Below, in pieces: positions 42,568 to 51,716 of a stretch of 64,000 nt of DNA (positions are counted from its first letter, which is position 1; the number at the start of each line of letters is the position of its first letter). The DNA is taken from contig CALAUA010000014.1 in the NCBI GenBank assembly GCA_937891975.1, positions 62,001 through 126,000 on the forward strand, written 5' to 3'. Source of the stretch: an uncultured Bacteroidales bacterium. Its GTDB lineage: Bacteria > Bacteroidota > Bacteroidia > Bacteroidales > Paludibacteraceae. A program made the position numbers and the translations under genes. The notes below the pieces were generated by a model that made no database searches, was not told the origin of the DNA, and worked only from the letters and a program-made list of their open reading frames with translations.

Positions 42568-44865
42568 CTATTGTTTCTCCAGGTATTCGTGCATCTCTTT
42601 CGCTGCTTTGCGTCCGTCAGCCATGGCGAGAATGACTGTAGCCCCGCCACGCACAATATCCCCTCCTGCAAATAAAGTAGGTATGGATGATTGCATTTGG
42701 TCGTTGACCACAATGGTACCGCGTTTGGAAACCTCCAATCCATCTACAGAAGATGGAATCAATGGGTTAGGACTCACACCGACACTGACTATTACTAAGT
42801 CGATAGGTAAAGTGACCACTTGTCCTTCTACAGCGATAGGGCTTCTTCTGCCCGATTCATCGGGTTCGCCTAATGCCATAACTTGTAATAGTGCTTCTTT
42901 TACCCTACCCGTCTCATCAGCGTGATACTCAATCGGATTATGTAGGGTCATAAACTCTATGCCTTCCTCTTTGGCATGTCGCACCTCTTCTACTCGAGCA
43001 GGCATCTCTTCTTCACTGCGGCGATAGACTATGATAGCTCGCTCTGCACCCAATCGCTTTGCGGTACGCACTGCATCCATAGCGGTATTACCACCGCCAA
43101 TCACAGCCACATTCTTAGCTTTTAATACGGGCGTATCAGAGTCGGAAGAAGCTGCCCGCATTAAGTTGACACGGGTTAGATACTCGTTGCAGGACATCAC
43201 ACCGTTGAGGTTCTCGCCAGGGATTCCCATGAAGCGAGGTAAACCAGCACCACTACCAACAAAGATACCTGCATATCCAGCTGTTTGTAGGTCATTGATG
43301 CTTATCGTCTTACCTACAATGGTATCTGTCTCGAATTGTACGCCCAAGTCACGTAAACCATTGACCTCTTTATCCACTATTCGGTTAGGCAAACGGAACT
43401 CTGGGATACCATATTTGAGCACACCGCCAATTTCGTGCAGTGCTTCGAAAACAGTCACATCATAACCATATTTCGCCATATCACCTGCGAAAGCTAAGCC
43501 AGCAGGGCCACTACCTACTACGGCAATCTTCTTACCATTTTTGGACTCCCGATTCCCGACTCCCGATTCCGCCTTTGGCGCATTGTCTGCCACGAAACGT
43601 TCAAGATAACCGATAGCCACTGCTTCGTGTCCCATCTTGAGGTGAATACACTGTGCCTCGCATTGCTTTTCTTGTGGGCATACACGGCCACATACAGCAG
43701 GTAAAGTACTACTCTCACTGATGACTTGAGCAGCACCTAAGACGTTGCCTATCTCTAGTTGCTTGATGAAGCCAGGAATATTGATATTGACAGGACAGCC
43801 GTCTATGCAGGTAGGTTTCTTGCAGTTTAAGCAGCGATGTGCCTCTGTCACCGCTTGTTCGAAGGTTAGGCCTTGATTCACTTCCTGATACAATGATTGG
43901 ACACGAACAGCGGGCTCCAACTCATTCATCTTTACGCGAGGAATAGCTACGCGATCTTTGGCTGTACCTGTGAATGGAGCAGGCTCATGCATCGGTACAG
44001 GAGCTTGCTCTGAAGAAGCAGGTGTTTGCTCCCCCTCTATAGAAGCATGTTCGTGATACTGCTCATACGCTACGACTTCGGCTGATTTGTATTGTCCCAA
44101 ACGTGATAACATCTCATTGAAGTCCACCTCGTGTGCATCAAACTCAGGACCATCCACACAAACGAACTTGGTCTTACCGCCTACCGTCACACGACACGCA
44201 CCACACATACCCGTGCCATCTACCATAATGGTGTTTAGACTAGCCTCCGTAGGGATATTGTATTTCTTTGTAGTCAACGCTACAAACTTCATCATGATAG
44301 CTGGTCCTATCGTGACACATTTATCTACTTTTTCTCGCTTGATGACTTGCTCCACTCCTTCGGTGACCAGTCCCTTTTGCCCCATGGAGCCATCGTCAGT
44401 CATAACGATGACCTCATCTGAGACTGCAGCTAACTGGTCGTGCAAGATAATCAACTCTTTGTTGCGAGCAGCTAATACAGTAATCACGCGATTGCCTGCT
44501 GCTTTCAACGCTTGAGCGATGGGCAACATCGGTGCAGCACCCACACCACCACACGCACAAACTACGGTACCGAATTTGCGAATATGGGTTGCTTTGCCCA
44601 ATGGGCCTACCAAATCGGCTATTGTATCACCTGCCTCTAATGCACATAACTTACTAGAAGAAACACCTATGCGCTGCACTACCAAGGTGATTGTACCCTT
44701 GTCTATATCTGCGTCAGATATAGTCAGTGGCATACGTTCGCTATTCTTGTCCACGCGGACAATCACGAAATGTCCTGCTCTTCTACTACGAGCAATTAAT
44801 GGAGCTTCTACTACAATCTCCGCTACATTCTCCGAAAAGAAACGTTTGCTGACTATCTTATTCAT
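42568..44865 (-). CDS. Fused NfnA/NfnB-type NADH-dependent ferredoxin:NADP+ oxidoreductase
   Basis: A protein of 765 residues. Residues 1-~285 are the small-subunit type (PyrK/NfnA: FAD/NAD reductase, CGGVGAAPMLP near 90, and the 2Fe-2S cysteines in GTGMCGACRVTVGG and FVCVDGPEFD). Residues ~320-765 are the glutamate-synthase-small-subunit/NfnB type (cysteine cluster CLNCKKPTCIDGCPVNINIP, then GSGPAGLAFAG, GGGNTAMDA and AGGDIVRGGAT). Such fusions are usual in Bacteroidales and are often called sulfide dehydrogenase or bifunctional glutamate synthase subunit. At ~430 GVGNRESKN is a repeat-encoded insertion. Last gene of a five-gene operon. Confidence 0.88.
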   Translation of the reverse strand: MNKIVSKRFFSENVAEIVVEAPLIARSRRAGHFVIVRVDKNSERMPLTISDADIDKGTITLVVQRIGVSSSKLCALEAGDTIADLVGPLGKATHIRKFGTVVCACGGVGAAPMLPIAQALKAAGNRVITVLAARNKELIILHDQLAAVSDEVIVMTDDGSMGQKGLVTEGVEQVIKREKVDKCVTIGPAIMMKFVALTTKKYNIPTEASLNTIMVDGTGMCGACRVTVGGKTKFVCVDGPEFDAHEVDFNEMLSRLGQYKSAEVVAYEQYHEHASIEGEQTPASSEQAPVPMHEPAPFTGTAKDRVAIPRVKMNELEPAVRVQSLYQEVNQGLTFEQAVTEAHRCLNCKKPTCIDGCPVNINIPGFIKQLEIGNVLGAAQVISESSTLPAVCGRVCPQEKQCEAQCIHLKMGHEAVAIGYLERFVADNAPKAESGVGNRESKNGKKIAVVGSGPAGLAFAGDMAKYGYDVTVFEALHEIGGVLKYGIPEFRLPNRIVDKEVNGLRDLGVQFETDTIVGKTISINDLQTAGYAGIFVGSGAGLPRFMGIPGENLNGVMSCNEYLTRVNLMRAASSDSDTPVLKAKNVAVIGGGNTAMDAVRTAKRLGAERAIIVYRRSEEEMPARVEEVRHAKEEGIEFMTLHNPIEYHADETGRVKEALLQVMALGEPDESGRRSPIAVEGQVVTLPIDLVIVSVGVSPNPLIPSSVDGLEVSKRGTIVVNDQMQSSIPTLFAGGDIVRGGATVILAMADGRKAAKEMHEYLEKQ
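43544..43570. repeat. Short tandem repeat inside the nfn gene
   Basis: Two copies of GACTCCCGATTCC (43544-43556, 43558-43570), 14 bp apart, encode GVGNRES in frame in the linker before the FAD domain. Confidence 0.7.
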
Positions 44866-44888
44866 AATCCCACGTTGTTTAATTGATT

Positions 44889-47150
44889 TTATTCACGTGT
44901 CAATTTGGCATAGGTGAGAAGAAGTGTTTTTTTGCCTACATTGTCAAATTGAATATCTATCTTATCATTATCATTTTCGTGATATACGTCTAATACTAGA
45001 CCTGCGCCAAAGACTTTGTGTACTACGCGATCTTGTTTCTTCCATTCGGATCGTACCTCCTTGCGTGTTTTAGAAGTGTTGCCCCCCACTTGCTTGGATA
45101 CGCTTTTGAGTTTTGAATTGGAAGATGTACTGGATGACATGATTGTTGTAGTCGGTTGCACTCTACTAGGTTGTGGTGTGCTCATTGACATTGTCTGTGT
45201 CTGTTGTACGTAGCATGTATCTATATCTTTCAAGAATCGTGAAGGCGACGAGAATTGTGTCTGTCCATTGCGGAAACGCTGACGTGCATAGGTGAGATAA
45301 CAACGCTCCATAGCACGAGTGATCGCCACATAAAGTAGTCGGCGTTCTTCCTCAATTTCTTTAGGAGCTTGGCAGAACTGTGATGGGAACAGATTCTCTT
45401 CTAGTCCGACGATGAAGGTGACCTTAAACTCCAATCCTTTCGCAGCATGTACGGTCAGCAGTGTAATACGAGCCTGATTATCATCTTGCTTCTCATCTTG
45501 GTCAGTCAATAAACTTACTTCTGATAAGAAATTGGTCATAGGTACAAATGTATTTCCCTCTCTGAGTTGTTGATCTACAAACTCATGGATACCTGCCAGC
45601 ATTTCTTCTAAGTTCTCCAATCGTGCTTTGCCTTCGGGTGTAGTATCTGCTTTTGCCTCTCGCATGACGCCTGCTTCGCGCATCACTATAGTAGCAAACT
45701 CATAAGCGTCGGTGGTAGCAACCCTCTGGCTGAAGCCTTGAATCAAGGTGGCAAAATCGGTTAGTTTTTTTTGCGTTGCCGTAGAAACCTCCAAATTGGC
45801 TGCTTCGGGGTTGGTGATTACATCCATCATTGAGCATCCTGCTAGGCGTCCTGCCTCGCGGACTTTCATGACTGTGGTTTCGCCAATACCGCGCAATGGA
45901 TAGTTAATCACACGGGCAAACGCTTCATTATCATGGGGGTTAACCGCCAAACGGAAATATGCGATTGCATCCTTAATCTCTTTGCGTTGGTAGAAGCTCA
46001 TTCCTCCGTAGATGCGATATGGGATGCCTAAATGGCGGAGTTCGTCCTCAATCACACGCGACTGTGCGTTGGTGCGGTACATGACTGCCATTGACTCATA
46101 GTCATAGCCTTGTCTATGAAGAAGCTTCACTTGTTGCGCTACAGCCTTTCCCTCGTCACGGTCGGACATATGGGTGCTGAGCTGCAGGCGATCGCCTAAT
46201 GCAAGTTCTGAATAAACTGCCTTAGGAATCTGTCCACGGTTATGGCGAATGAGCGAGTTGGCTGCATTGACAATTGTTTGGGTAGAACGGTAGTTACGCT
46301 CCAATTTAAACAACTTTGCATCGGCATATCCCTTTTGGAAAGTCAAGATATTCTCAATATTCGCTCCACGGAATGAATAGATAGATTGTGCGTCATCTCC
46401 CACCACACAGATATGATTATCTGGCTCTGCTAATCGTTTGATGATGAGATATTGCGAATAGTTGGTGTCTTGGTACTCATCCACCAAAATATAGCGAAAT
46501 ATATCCTGATATTTGCGTAGCACATCCTCATTATTCTTGAAGAGTGTATTAGTCATGAAGAGCAAATCGTCGAAATCCATGGCGTTGCACGCTTTCAGTC
46601 GGCGATTGTATTCCGAATAGATGCGTGACACTTCTGGAATACGTGCAAAGCGATCTTGCATGGTATAATCGCGATTTGAGCTATACGAAGTAGGCGAAAG
46701 CAACTGGTTCTTCGCCAGTGAGATACGCGAAAGTATAACATTGGGTTTATACACTTTCTCATCCAACTGCATATCCTTGACGATATGTTTGATTACGGAC
46801 TTAGAGTCGGTAGTATCGTAGATGGTGAAGTCTCGGGTGTAACCAATCAACTCGGCTTCTTGGCGTAGAATACGCGTACAAATAGAATGGAAAGTACCCA
46901 TCCAAAGGTATCTTGCGACCTGCTCGCCCACCAAATCTGCGATACGACTTTTCATTTCGCGTGCTGCTTTGTTGGTGAAAGTGAGTGCCAAGATATGACC
47001 TGCATGAATACCATGTTCTAGGAGATATGCGATCTTGAAGGTCAGTACGCGTGTTTTGCCCGACCCTGCACCTGCAATCACAAGATGAGGACCTTCGTTA
47101 TATTCTACCGCTGCACGTTGCGCCGGATTTAATTGATCTAAGTAATTCAT
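44889..47150 (-). CDS. UvrD/PcrA-type ATP-dependent DNA helicase
   Basis: A protein of 753 residues, superfamily 1A 3'-5' helicase in DNA repair and replication restart. Motifs: Q motif LNPAQRAAV, Walker A AGAGSGKTR (26-34), LTFTNKAAREM, DEYQDTNYSQY, GDDAQSIYSFRGA, NYRSTQTI, LTVHAAKGLEF and VAITRAMERCYL. After a Ser/Thr/Pro-rich linker (~650-700) the C-terminus has the PcrA-type VHKVFGAGLVLDV module that contacts RNA polymerase in relatives. It lies 19 nt after the RlmI-like gene and 23 nt before nfn. Confidence 0.95.
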   Translation of the reverse strand: MNYLDQLNPAQRAAVEYNEGPHLVIAGAGSGKTRVLTFKIAYLLEHGIHAGHILALTFTNKAAREMKSRIADLVGEQVARYLWMGTFHSICTRILRQEAELIGYTRDFTIYDTTDSKSVIKHIVKDMQLDEKVYKPNVILSRISLAKNQLLSPTSYSSNRDYTMQDRFARIPEVSRIYSEYNRRLKACNAMDFDDLLFMTNTLFKNNEDVLRKYQDIFRYILVDEYQDTNYSQYLIIKRLAEPDNHICVVGDDAQSIYSFRGANIENILTFQKGYADAKLFKLERNYRSTQTIVNAANSLIRHNRGQIPKAVYSELALGDRLQLSTHMSDRDEGKAVAQQVKLLHRQGYDYESMAVMYRTNAQSRVIEDELRHLGIPYRIYGGMSFYQRKEIKDAIAYFRLAVNPHDNEAFARVINYPLRGIGETTVMKVREAGRLAGCSMMDVITNPEAANLEVSTATQKKLTDFATLIQGFSQRVATTDAYEFATIVMREAGVMREAKADTTPEGKARLENLEEMLAGIHEFVDQQLREGNTFVPMTNFLSEVSLLTDQDEKQDDNQARITLLTVHAAKGLEFKVTFIVGLEENLFPSQFCQAPKEIEEERRLLYVAITRAMERCYLTYARQRFRNGQTQFSSPSRFLKDIDTCYVQQTQTMSMSTPQPSRVQPTTTIMSSSTSSNSKLKSVSKQVGGNTSKTRKEVRSEWKKQDRVVHKVFGAGLVLDVYHENDNDKIDIQFDNVGKKTLLLTYAKLTRE

Positions 47151-47169
47151 TGTATTAAGGATTAAGTTG

Positions 47170-48381
47170 TTATTCTACTTGCAAAACTAGTCCTTTGAGG
47201 TATTCTCCTTCTGGGTGATAGATGTTGATTGGGTGGTCTGCTGGTTGGTGCAATTGGTGCAAAATTCTCACTTTTCTACCCACTTGTGCTGCAGCAGAGA
47301 ATACCGCTAGGCGGAACATATCTTTGTCGATGGCTTGCGAACAAGAGAAAGTAAAGAGTATGCCTCCTGGTCGAATACTTTGTATGCCTTTCGCATTCAA
47401 TCGTTGATACCCCCGCAAGGCGTTTTTGACTGCATCTCGGTGCTTGGCGAAAGCAGGTGGGTCAAGCACAATCAAATCATATTTATTTTGATTCTTCGCC
47501 ATAAACTCAAACGCCTCTTCTGCAAATGCCTCATGCGGAGCTGATTCGCCAAAATTATGCGCCACATTACTACGCACGAGGTCAATGGCTTTTTGGCTAA
47601 CGTCCACTGAATGAACTAGTTTAGCACCGCCGCGTAGGGCATATACGGAAAAACCGCCCGTGTAGCAGAACATATTAAGCACCTCTTTGTCCTTGGCATA
47701 GTGTTCGAGCAAAGAGCGATTATCGCGTTGGTCGATGAAGAAGCCAGTTTTTTGTCCGCGAAGCCAGTCGATTCGGAAATTGAGTCCGTTTTCTTTTGCC
47801 CAGAAATCGTCGTTGCTATCTGCTTTTTCTGCGCCTATCAAGTAACCCACACGTTCACCTTCCACCATCGCTTTGTGCGGCAATGTGTCATCCGATTTAT
47901 AATAAACCTTATCCACTTGCTCTACCTTTGCCACAATTGCCGCAGCAATCTCCTCGCGGTGATAGTGCATACCAATAGAATGGGCTTGAATCACAGCTGT
48001 ATCGGCATAAATATCTACAATCAATCCCGGTAAGAAATCACCTTCGCCATGTACCAGGCGATAGGAATTGTTGTCTGCTCTGACCAATCCCAAACGTTGG
48101 CGTACTTCGTATGCTGCTGCGATACGGTCTTGCCAAAAATTAGTGGGTAACTCGCTTACGCCAAAAGCCAAGATTCGTACTGCAATGGAGCCAATTTGGT
48201 AATGTCCGACGCCCATAGTATTTCCTTGGCTATCAACCACTTGTACTAGTTCTCCTTCTCGCGATTCGGCATATGGATAGTCTTTATCCAAGGCAATGCT
48301 ACGAATAGCCCCTGAGAAGACCCAAGGGTGGAAACGCAGCAGCGATTCTTCTTTATGTGGCTTAAGATTGATTGTTGTCAT
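47170..48381 (-). CDS. RlmI-like 23S rRNA (cytosine-5) methyltransferase
   Basis: A protein of 403 residues: an N-terminal PUA domain (LKPHKEESLLRFHPWVFSGAI, ~6-26) and a C-terminal class I SAM methyltransferase (NMFCYTGGFSVYALRGGA, DLIVLDPPAF, FSCSQAI). This layout is that of RlmI (m5C1962 of 23S rRNA). Its start overlaps the end of the exonuclease gene by 20 nt. Modified position is inferred from family. Confidence 0.92.
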   Translation of the reverse strand: MTTINLKPHKEESLLRFHPWVFSGAIRSIALDKDYPYAESREGELVQVVDSQGNTMGVGHYQIGSIAVRILAFGVSELPTNFWQDRIAAAYEVRQRLGLVRADNNSYRLVHGEGDFLPGLIVDIYADTAVIQAHSIGMHYHREEIAAAIVAKVEQVDKVYYKSDDTLPHKAMVEGERVGYLIGAEKADSNDDFWAKENGLNFRIDWLRGQKTGFFIDQRDNRSLLEHYAKDKEVLNMFCYTGGFSVYALRGGAKLVHSVDVSQKAIDLVRSNVAHNFGESAPHEAFAEEAFEFMAKNQNKYDLIVLDPPAFAKHRDAVKNALRGYQRLNAKGIQSIRPGGILFTFSCSQAIDKDMFRLAVFSAAAQVGRKVRILHQLHQPADHPINIYHPEGEYLKGLVLQVE

Positions 48382-49072
48382 TTTCTTGTTGTCTTTTAGC
48401 TAAAGCTTCTTGTTGGCGTTGTATTTGCGCTTCTTTTTCGGCGCGTTTTAGTGCTTCCACCGCTTTTTTCGAGAGGGGCTTGACTTGTTGGAGTGCCAAA
48501 TAAATACTCAATGTAGCCCACGCATCGGTGGAAGCATAGCGAGCTTGTTCGGGGGTGAGGTGCGAGTTTTCCCAATTGGTGAGTTGCTGCGCCTTGCTAA
48601 TCTTCTTGCCAAAGATGATGGCAAAAATCTTTTGTAGCCCAAGTTCCATGATGCCATACTTACAAACCATTGACTGCAAGTCCACGCAATTGGCAGGTTT
48701 GAAGTCGCGTCTTCTTCTGAGTCCGTTGATATCATCTTTGAATGCCAATCCTACCTTGCATATAGTTGGATTGGCGAAAATCTCTGCTATTTCCACAGGC
48801 AATCCCACATGGGTTAAGCGAAAGAGGTAGCAACGTTCGAGGGTGGCAATCTGCACTAGAGCAGTGGGATAATGGACGCCTCGCTTGAATGACGGGCGTG
48901 CTTCGGTATCTACTCCCAATACGTTATGCTCACGCAGGTATGCAGCCGCTTCTGCCACCATCTCGGGTTGGTCAACTACAATCACTTCGCCTTCAAACCA
49001 CGTCACGGGCAACGACTGAATCGCTGCCTTATCAATATGCTGAGCAAACGTATTTGGCAAAAAACTACTCAT
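48362..49072 (-). CDS. DEDD-family 3'-5' exonuclease (RNase D-like domain)
   Basis: A protein of 236 residues. Exonuclease motifs: GVDTEARPSF (Exo I, Asp-x-Glu, ~54), an Exo II-like Asp in VGLAFKDDINGL, and Exo III YASTDAWATLSIY. Length and single domain match the small RNase D-like 3'-5' exonucleases of Bacteroidales. The C-terminal ~30 residues are a charged Gln/Lys-rich helix. Overlaps DUF5063 at its start (4 nt) and the RlmI-like gene at its end (20 nt). Confidence 0.9.
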   Translation of the reverse strand: MSSFLPNTFAQHIDKAAIQSLPVTWFEGEVIVVDQPEMVAEAAAYLREHNVLGVDTEARPSFKRGVHYPTALVQIATLERCYLFRLTHVGLPVEIAEIFANPTICKVGLAFKDDINGLRRRRDFKPANCVDLQSMVCKYGIMELGLQKIFAIIFGKKISKAQQLTNWENSHLTPEQARYASTDAWATLSIYLALQQVKPLSKKAVEALKRAEKEAQIQRQQEALAKRQQENDNNQS

Positions 49073-49599
49073 TCCTTATATTCTTTATCTTGTGCGAGCA
49101 CGTGCAATGCACGTAGCACATTGAGCAACTTCTGTCCCCAGTGTTGGTCGAAACTATCCAAACAATCCAGTAACGAATCGTTCATAACATCTTCGTTCTC
49201 TGTTTGATAGTTGCATGCTAAGTCTTTGATTTCTTGATATATATCGGCGATATTCTCCGAAATAAAACACGTGATTGGTTCGTCGGAATAGCGCATATCA
49301 TCCACAAAGACTTCCAGATATGCATCGTCGGTCCCCAACAGTGCTGCCACTTGCTCACGCACAGCATCGTACTCCATTTCGGTCACAAACTTCTCAGGGT
49401 ATCCGTCCAAAACGGCATTGGGTTTGTCCACTAAACGGGCTTTGAGGTACAGCAATGGGAGCATGCATAGGAGTTTGTCGATGAAATCTGCTTTCTCGTG
49501 CTGCTGTATTTGCTCAAGATACAAGCAGAGTTGCACAGCCACAGTCACAAATTCGATGGCAGACTCCGTATAAATGGGTTGTTGATTTGATTTTTCCAT
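49069..49599 (-). CDS. DUF5063 protein
   Basis: A protein of 176 residues from the ATG at 49599; the longer frame to 49641 overlaps the promoter. It is helical and acidic (FVTVAVQLCLYLEQIQ, FIDKLLCMLPLLYLKARL) and matches DUF5063 proteins, which in Bacteroidales regularly precede this exonuclease gene. Function unknown. First gene of the operon; its stop overlaps the exonuclease start (ATGA). Confidence 0.82.
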   Translation of the reverse strand: MEKSNQQPIYTESAIEFVTVAVQLCLYLEQIQQHEKADFIDKLLCMLPLLYLKARLVDKPNAVLDGYPEKFVTEMEYDAVREQVAALLGTDDAYLEVFVDDMRYSDEPITCFISENIADIYQEIKDLACNYQTENEDVMNDSLLDCLDSFDQHWGQKLLNVLRALHVLAQDKEYKE

Positions 49600-49618
49600 A
49601 AAACCTTTATTTATCCTG

Positions 49619-49649
49619 CAAAGGTACAATTTTTTTTGCACGTATGCAA
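49619..49649 (-). promoter_or_regulatory. Promoter of the DUF5063 operon
   Basis: Minus strand: TTG (49649-49647), 20-nt spacer, TACCTTTG (49626-49619), leading to a leader of about 15 nt. Confidence 0.8.
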
Positions 49650-49681
49650 GAAAATGAGCAAAAAAGATATTTTTGATGGTT

Positions 49682-49782
49682 GTATGATTCTTCGGTGAAG
49701 TTGGCTAAATGTTACGTTTATCCTACGTATATCTTACGTATATCCTACGTATATCCTACGTAAATGGTACGTAATTGATAAG
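49682..49782 (+). repeat. Dispersed ~100-bp repeat, copy 1, with six 11-bp units
   Basis: Contains six consecutive 11-bp units ending in TACGT (49707-49772), flanked by ATGATTCTTCGGTGAAG and AATTGATAAG. The whole block is repeated in inverted orientation at 62105-62195. Intergenic; no protein encoded. Confidence 0.85.
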
Positions 49783-49945
49783 GGATTGACAAATGGGCTC
49801 GGCAAAGCCGCTATAGGACGCTGAGCTAATGGATAATGGACGCCCAATAGGGCTATGGGACGGCGTTCCGATATTGGAGAAGAGAGTTGAGATGAGGGGA
49901 TTAGGAAGGGATTTTTCAGTGAAAAATAAACTTTTGGTCAAATCA

Positions 49946-49977
49946 TTTGCAAATATTCAATTTTTGTAGTACCTTTG
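49946..49977 (+). promoter_or_regulatory. Promoter of miaB (leaderless transcript)
   Basis: TTTG (49946-49949), 20-nt spacer, TACCTTTG (49970-49977). The ATG of miaB begins at 49982, only 4 nt after the -7 box, so the transcript should start at or next to the start codon. Confidence 0.8.
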
Positions 49978-49981
49978 CAGC

Positions 49982-51337
49982 ATGAAAAAATTTTACATTG
50001 AGACATACGGCTGCCAAATGAACGTGGCAGATAGCGAAGTGGTGGCTGCAATCATGCAAACAACCGATAGCCAAATCACTGATGAGATACAAGATGCAGA
50101 TATTGTCATTCTCAACACATGTTCCATCCGCGACAATGCCGAGCAAAAAGTACAACACCGATTGCAAGAACTAGGCAGAAGACCCCACCCAGCCTCCCCT
50201 TCAAGAGGAGGAGCGAGAAAGAAAAGTCGCTTGATAGGTGTGATAGGATGCATGGCAGAACGCATGGGTGAAGAACTACTTCAGCATTATGGAGTGGACT
50301 TTGTGGCAGGACCAGATGCATACATGGATATACCTAACCTGCTAGCACAATGTGAGTTAGGACAGAAAGCAATCAATATAGAACTTAGTACCACGGAAAC
50401 ATATCGCGAGGTGATGCCTGCTCGAATAGGTAAACAGATTTCGGGCTTTGTGAGCATTATGCGTGGATGTAATAACTTCTGCTCATATTGCATTGTACCC
50501 TACACCCGAGGCAGAGAACGTAGCCGAGATGTAGAGAGTATTCTGGGCGAAGTGCGCGATTTGCAAAGCAAAGGATACAAAGAAGTGACATTATTGGGGC
50601 AGAACGTTAATAGTTATAGGTACGCGTGCGTACGCGAAGAAAAAGAACAGGTTATCACGTTTGCGCAATTGCTTGAATTAGTGGCGATTGCAGTGCCAGA
50701 CATGCGTATTCGTTTTACAACGTCGCACCCCAAAGATATGTCGGATGAGACCTTGGAAGTGATTGCTAAATACGACAATATTTGTAAATTCATCCATCTG
50801 CCCGTGCAAAGTGGTTCGAACAAGATTCTCAAATTGATGAATCGCAAATATACGCGCGAATGGTATCTTGATAGGATTGCTGCCATACGCAGAATCATTC
50901 CCGATGCGGCAATTGGCACGGATGTATTCTGCGGTTTCCATGACGAGAGTATCGAAGATCATCAAGCAACATTGTCGCTGATGCGTGAAGTGGGTTTTGA
51001 CACCGCTTTTATGTTTAAATACAGCGAGCGCCCTGGCACTCACGCACAGAAACACTTGCCTGACAATATCGCTGAAACAGAGAAAGTTAGGCGGTTGAAC
51101 GAGATTATTGCCCTGCAAAATCAATTGTCATTGGAAAGCAATCAAAAGGAGATAGGTAAGGTGGTAGAAGTGCTGGTTGAGGGATATTCGAAGAGGAGTC
51201 GTGAGGATATGTACGGACGTACTTCGCAATATAAGACGGTGGTATTTCCAAGAAAAGGCAGGCATGTGGGCGAAGTGGTGAAAGTGCTTGTAGAAGAGGC
51301 AAGTGCAGCTACTTTGAAGGGAAAAATGGTTGAGTAA
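49982..51337 (+). CDS. miaB: tRNA-2-methylthio-N6-dimethylallyladenosine synthase MiaB
   Basis: A protein of 451 residues, a radical-SAM methylthiotransferase that completes ms2i6A37 in tRNA. N-terminal cluster cysteines: Cys11 (TYGCQMN), Cys47 (LNTCSIRD) and Cys90 (GVIGCMAER). The radical SAM motif is CNNFCSYCIVPYTRG (~160), and a TRAM domain forms the C-terminus. Between Cys47 and Cys90 there are ~15 extra residues (about 66-81, RRPHPASPSRGG) encoded by a GC-rich repeat element. The ATG at 49982 is fixed by the conserved start (IETYGCQMN) although it lies 4 nt after the promoter. Confidence 0.95.
   Translation: MKKFYIETYGCQMNVADSEVVAAIMQTTDSQITDEIQDADIVILNTCSIRDNAEQKVQHRLQELGRRPHPASPSRGGARKKSRLIGVIGCMAERMGEELLQHYGVDFVAGPDAYMDIPNLLAQCELGQKAINIELSTTETYREVMPARIGKQISGFVSIMRGCNNFCSYCIVPYTRGRERSRDVESILGEVRDLQSKGYKEVTLLGQNVNSYRYACVREEKEQVITFAQLLELVAIAVPDMRIRFTTSHPKDMSDETLEVIAKYDNICKFIHLPVQSGSNKILKLMNRKYTREWYLDRIAAIRRIIPDAAIGTDVFCGFHDESIEDHQATLSLMREVGFDTAFMFKYSERPGTHAQKHLPDNIAETEKVRRLNEIIALQNQLSLESNQKEIGKVVEVLVEGYSKRSREDMYGRTSQYKTVVFPRKGRHVGEVVKVLVEEASAATLKGKMVE
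50182..50223 (+). repeat. GC-rich repeat element inside miaB
   Basis: CCCCACCCAGCCTCCCCTTC followed by AAGAGGAGGAG: the CCTC/GAGG words form a small hairpin. Composition and layout resemble the element inside 8977-9402 (CCTACCCCCGCCCCCTCCCT ...). The frame stays open. Confidence 0.65.
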
Positions 51338-51400
51338 CAAGAAGTAAATAACCAAGAATACAGACTTTTTTATATAAAAATGCATTTTTTTCTAAAAAAA

Positions 51401-51432
51401 TTTGCGTATATGCAATTTTTGTAGTACCTTTG
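51401..51432 (+). promoter_or_regulatory. Promoter of the small-ORF/greA/HIT unit
   Basis: TTTG (51401-51404), 20-nt spacer, TACCTTTG (51425-51432). Confidence 0.85.
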
Positions 51433-51477
51433 CAGCGAAAACAATAAATTTTCATAGTTAAGGTTTAGGTTTAATGG

Positions 51478-51511
51478 CAACGAGAGGCTGGGAAGTTTCT
51501 CGTTGTTTTTA
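51478..51511 (+). terminator. Terminator-like hairpin in the greA leader
   Basis: CAACGAGA (51478-51485) pairs with TCTCGTTG (51498-51505) and is followed directly by TTTTT. It lies ~40 nt after the predicted RNA start and 66 nt before the first ORF, so it could act as an attenuator. Confidence 0.6.
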
Positions 51512-51576
51512 AGTCAAACCGAGAAAAAATGTAATTCCATCCCAGAAAAGGATGGTATAATTATATAAAACAGAAC

Positions 51577-51708
51577 ATGAAAGAAAATATGAAAAATACT
51601 CCTATTATTGAAAGTGAAGAGCAAGAGAGCTTGCTCCCAGATTTTACTGATATTCAGGAGGTTAAAAAGGCATTTATTGCAAACGAGATTTTTAATAGAA
51701 AATACTAA
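51577..51708 (+). CDS. Small protein (43 aa) upstream of greA
   Basis: ATG at 51577 to TAA at 51708. The protein is acidic in its first half (IIESEEQESLLPDF) and ends in KKAFIANEIFNRKY. This ending resembles a small-protein pattern I associate with Bacteroidales (K-A-x-I-x-x-E-I-x-N-R-K-Y); that is memory, not a search. It is the first ORF after the greA promoter and leader hairpin and stops 8 nt before the greA ATG, which suggests cotranslation. Function unknown. Confidence 0.6.
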   Translation: MKENMKNTPIIESEEQESLLPDFTDIQEVKKAFIANEIFNRKY

Positions 51709-51716
51709 AAAAAGAT

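Noticed and set aside
49707..49772. 11-bp tandem units as a CRISPR or iteron origin
   Set aside because: Units are contiguous and too short for CRISPR; there is no replication initiator gene nearby and similar arrays occur at several other loci.
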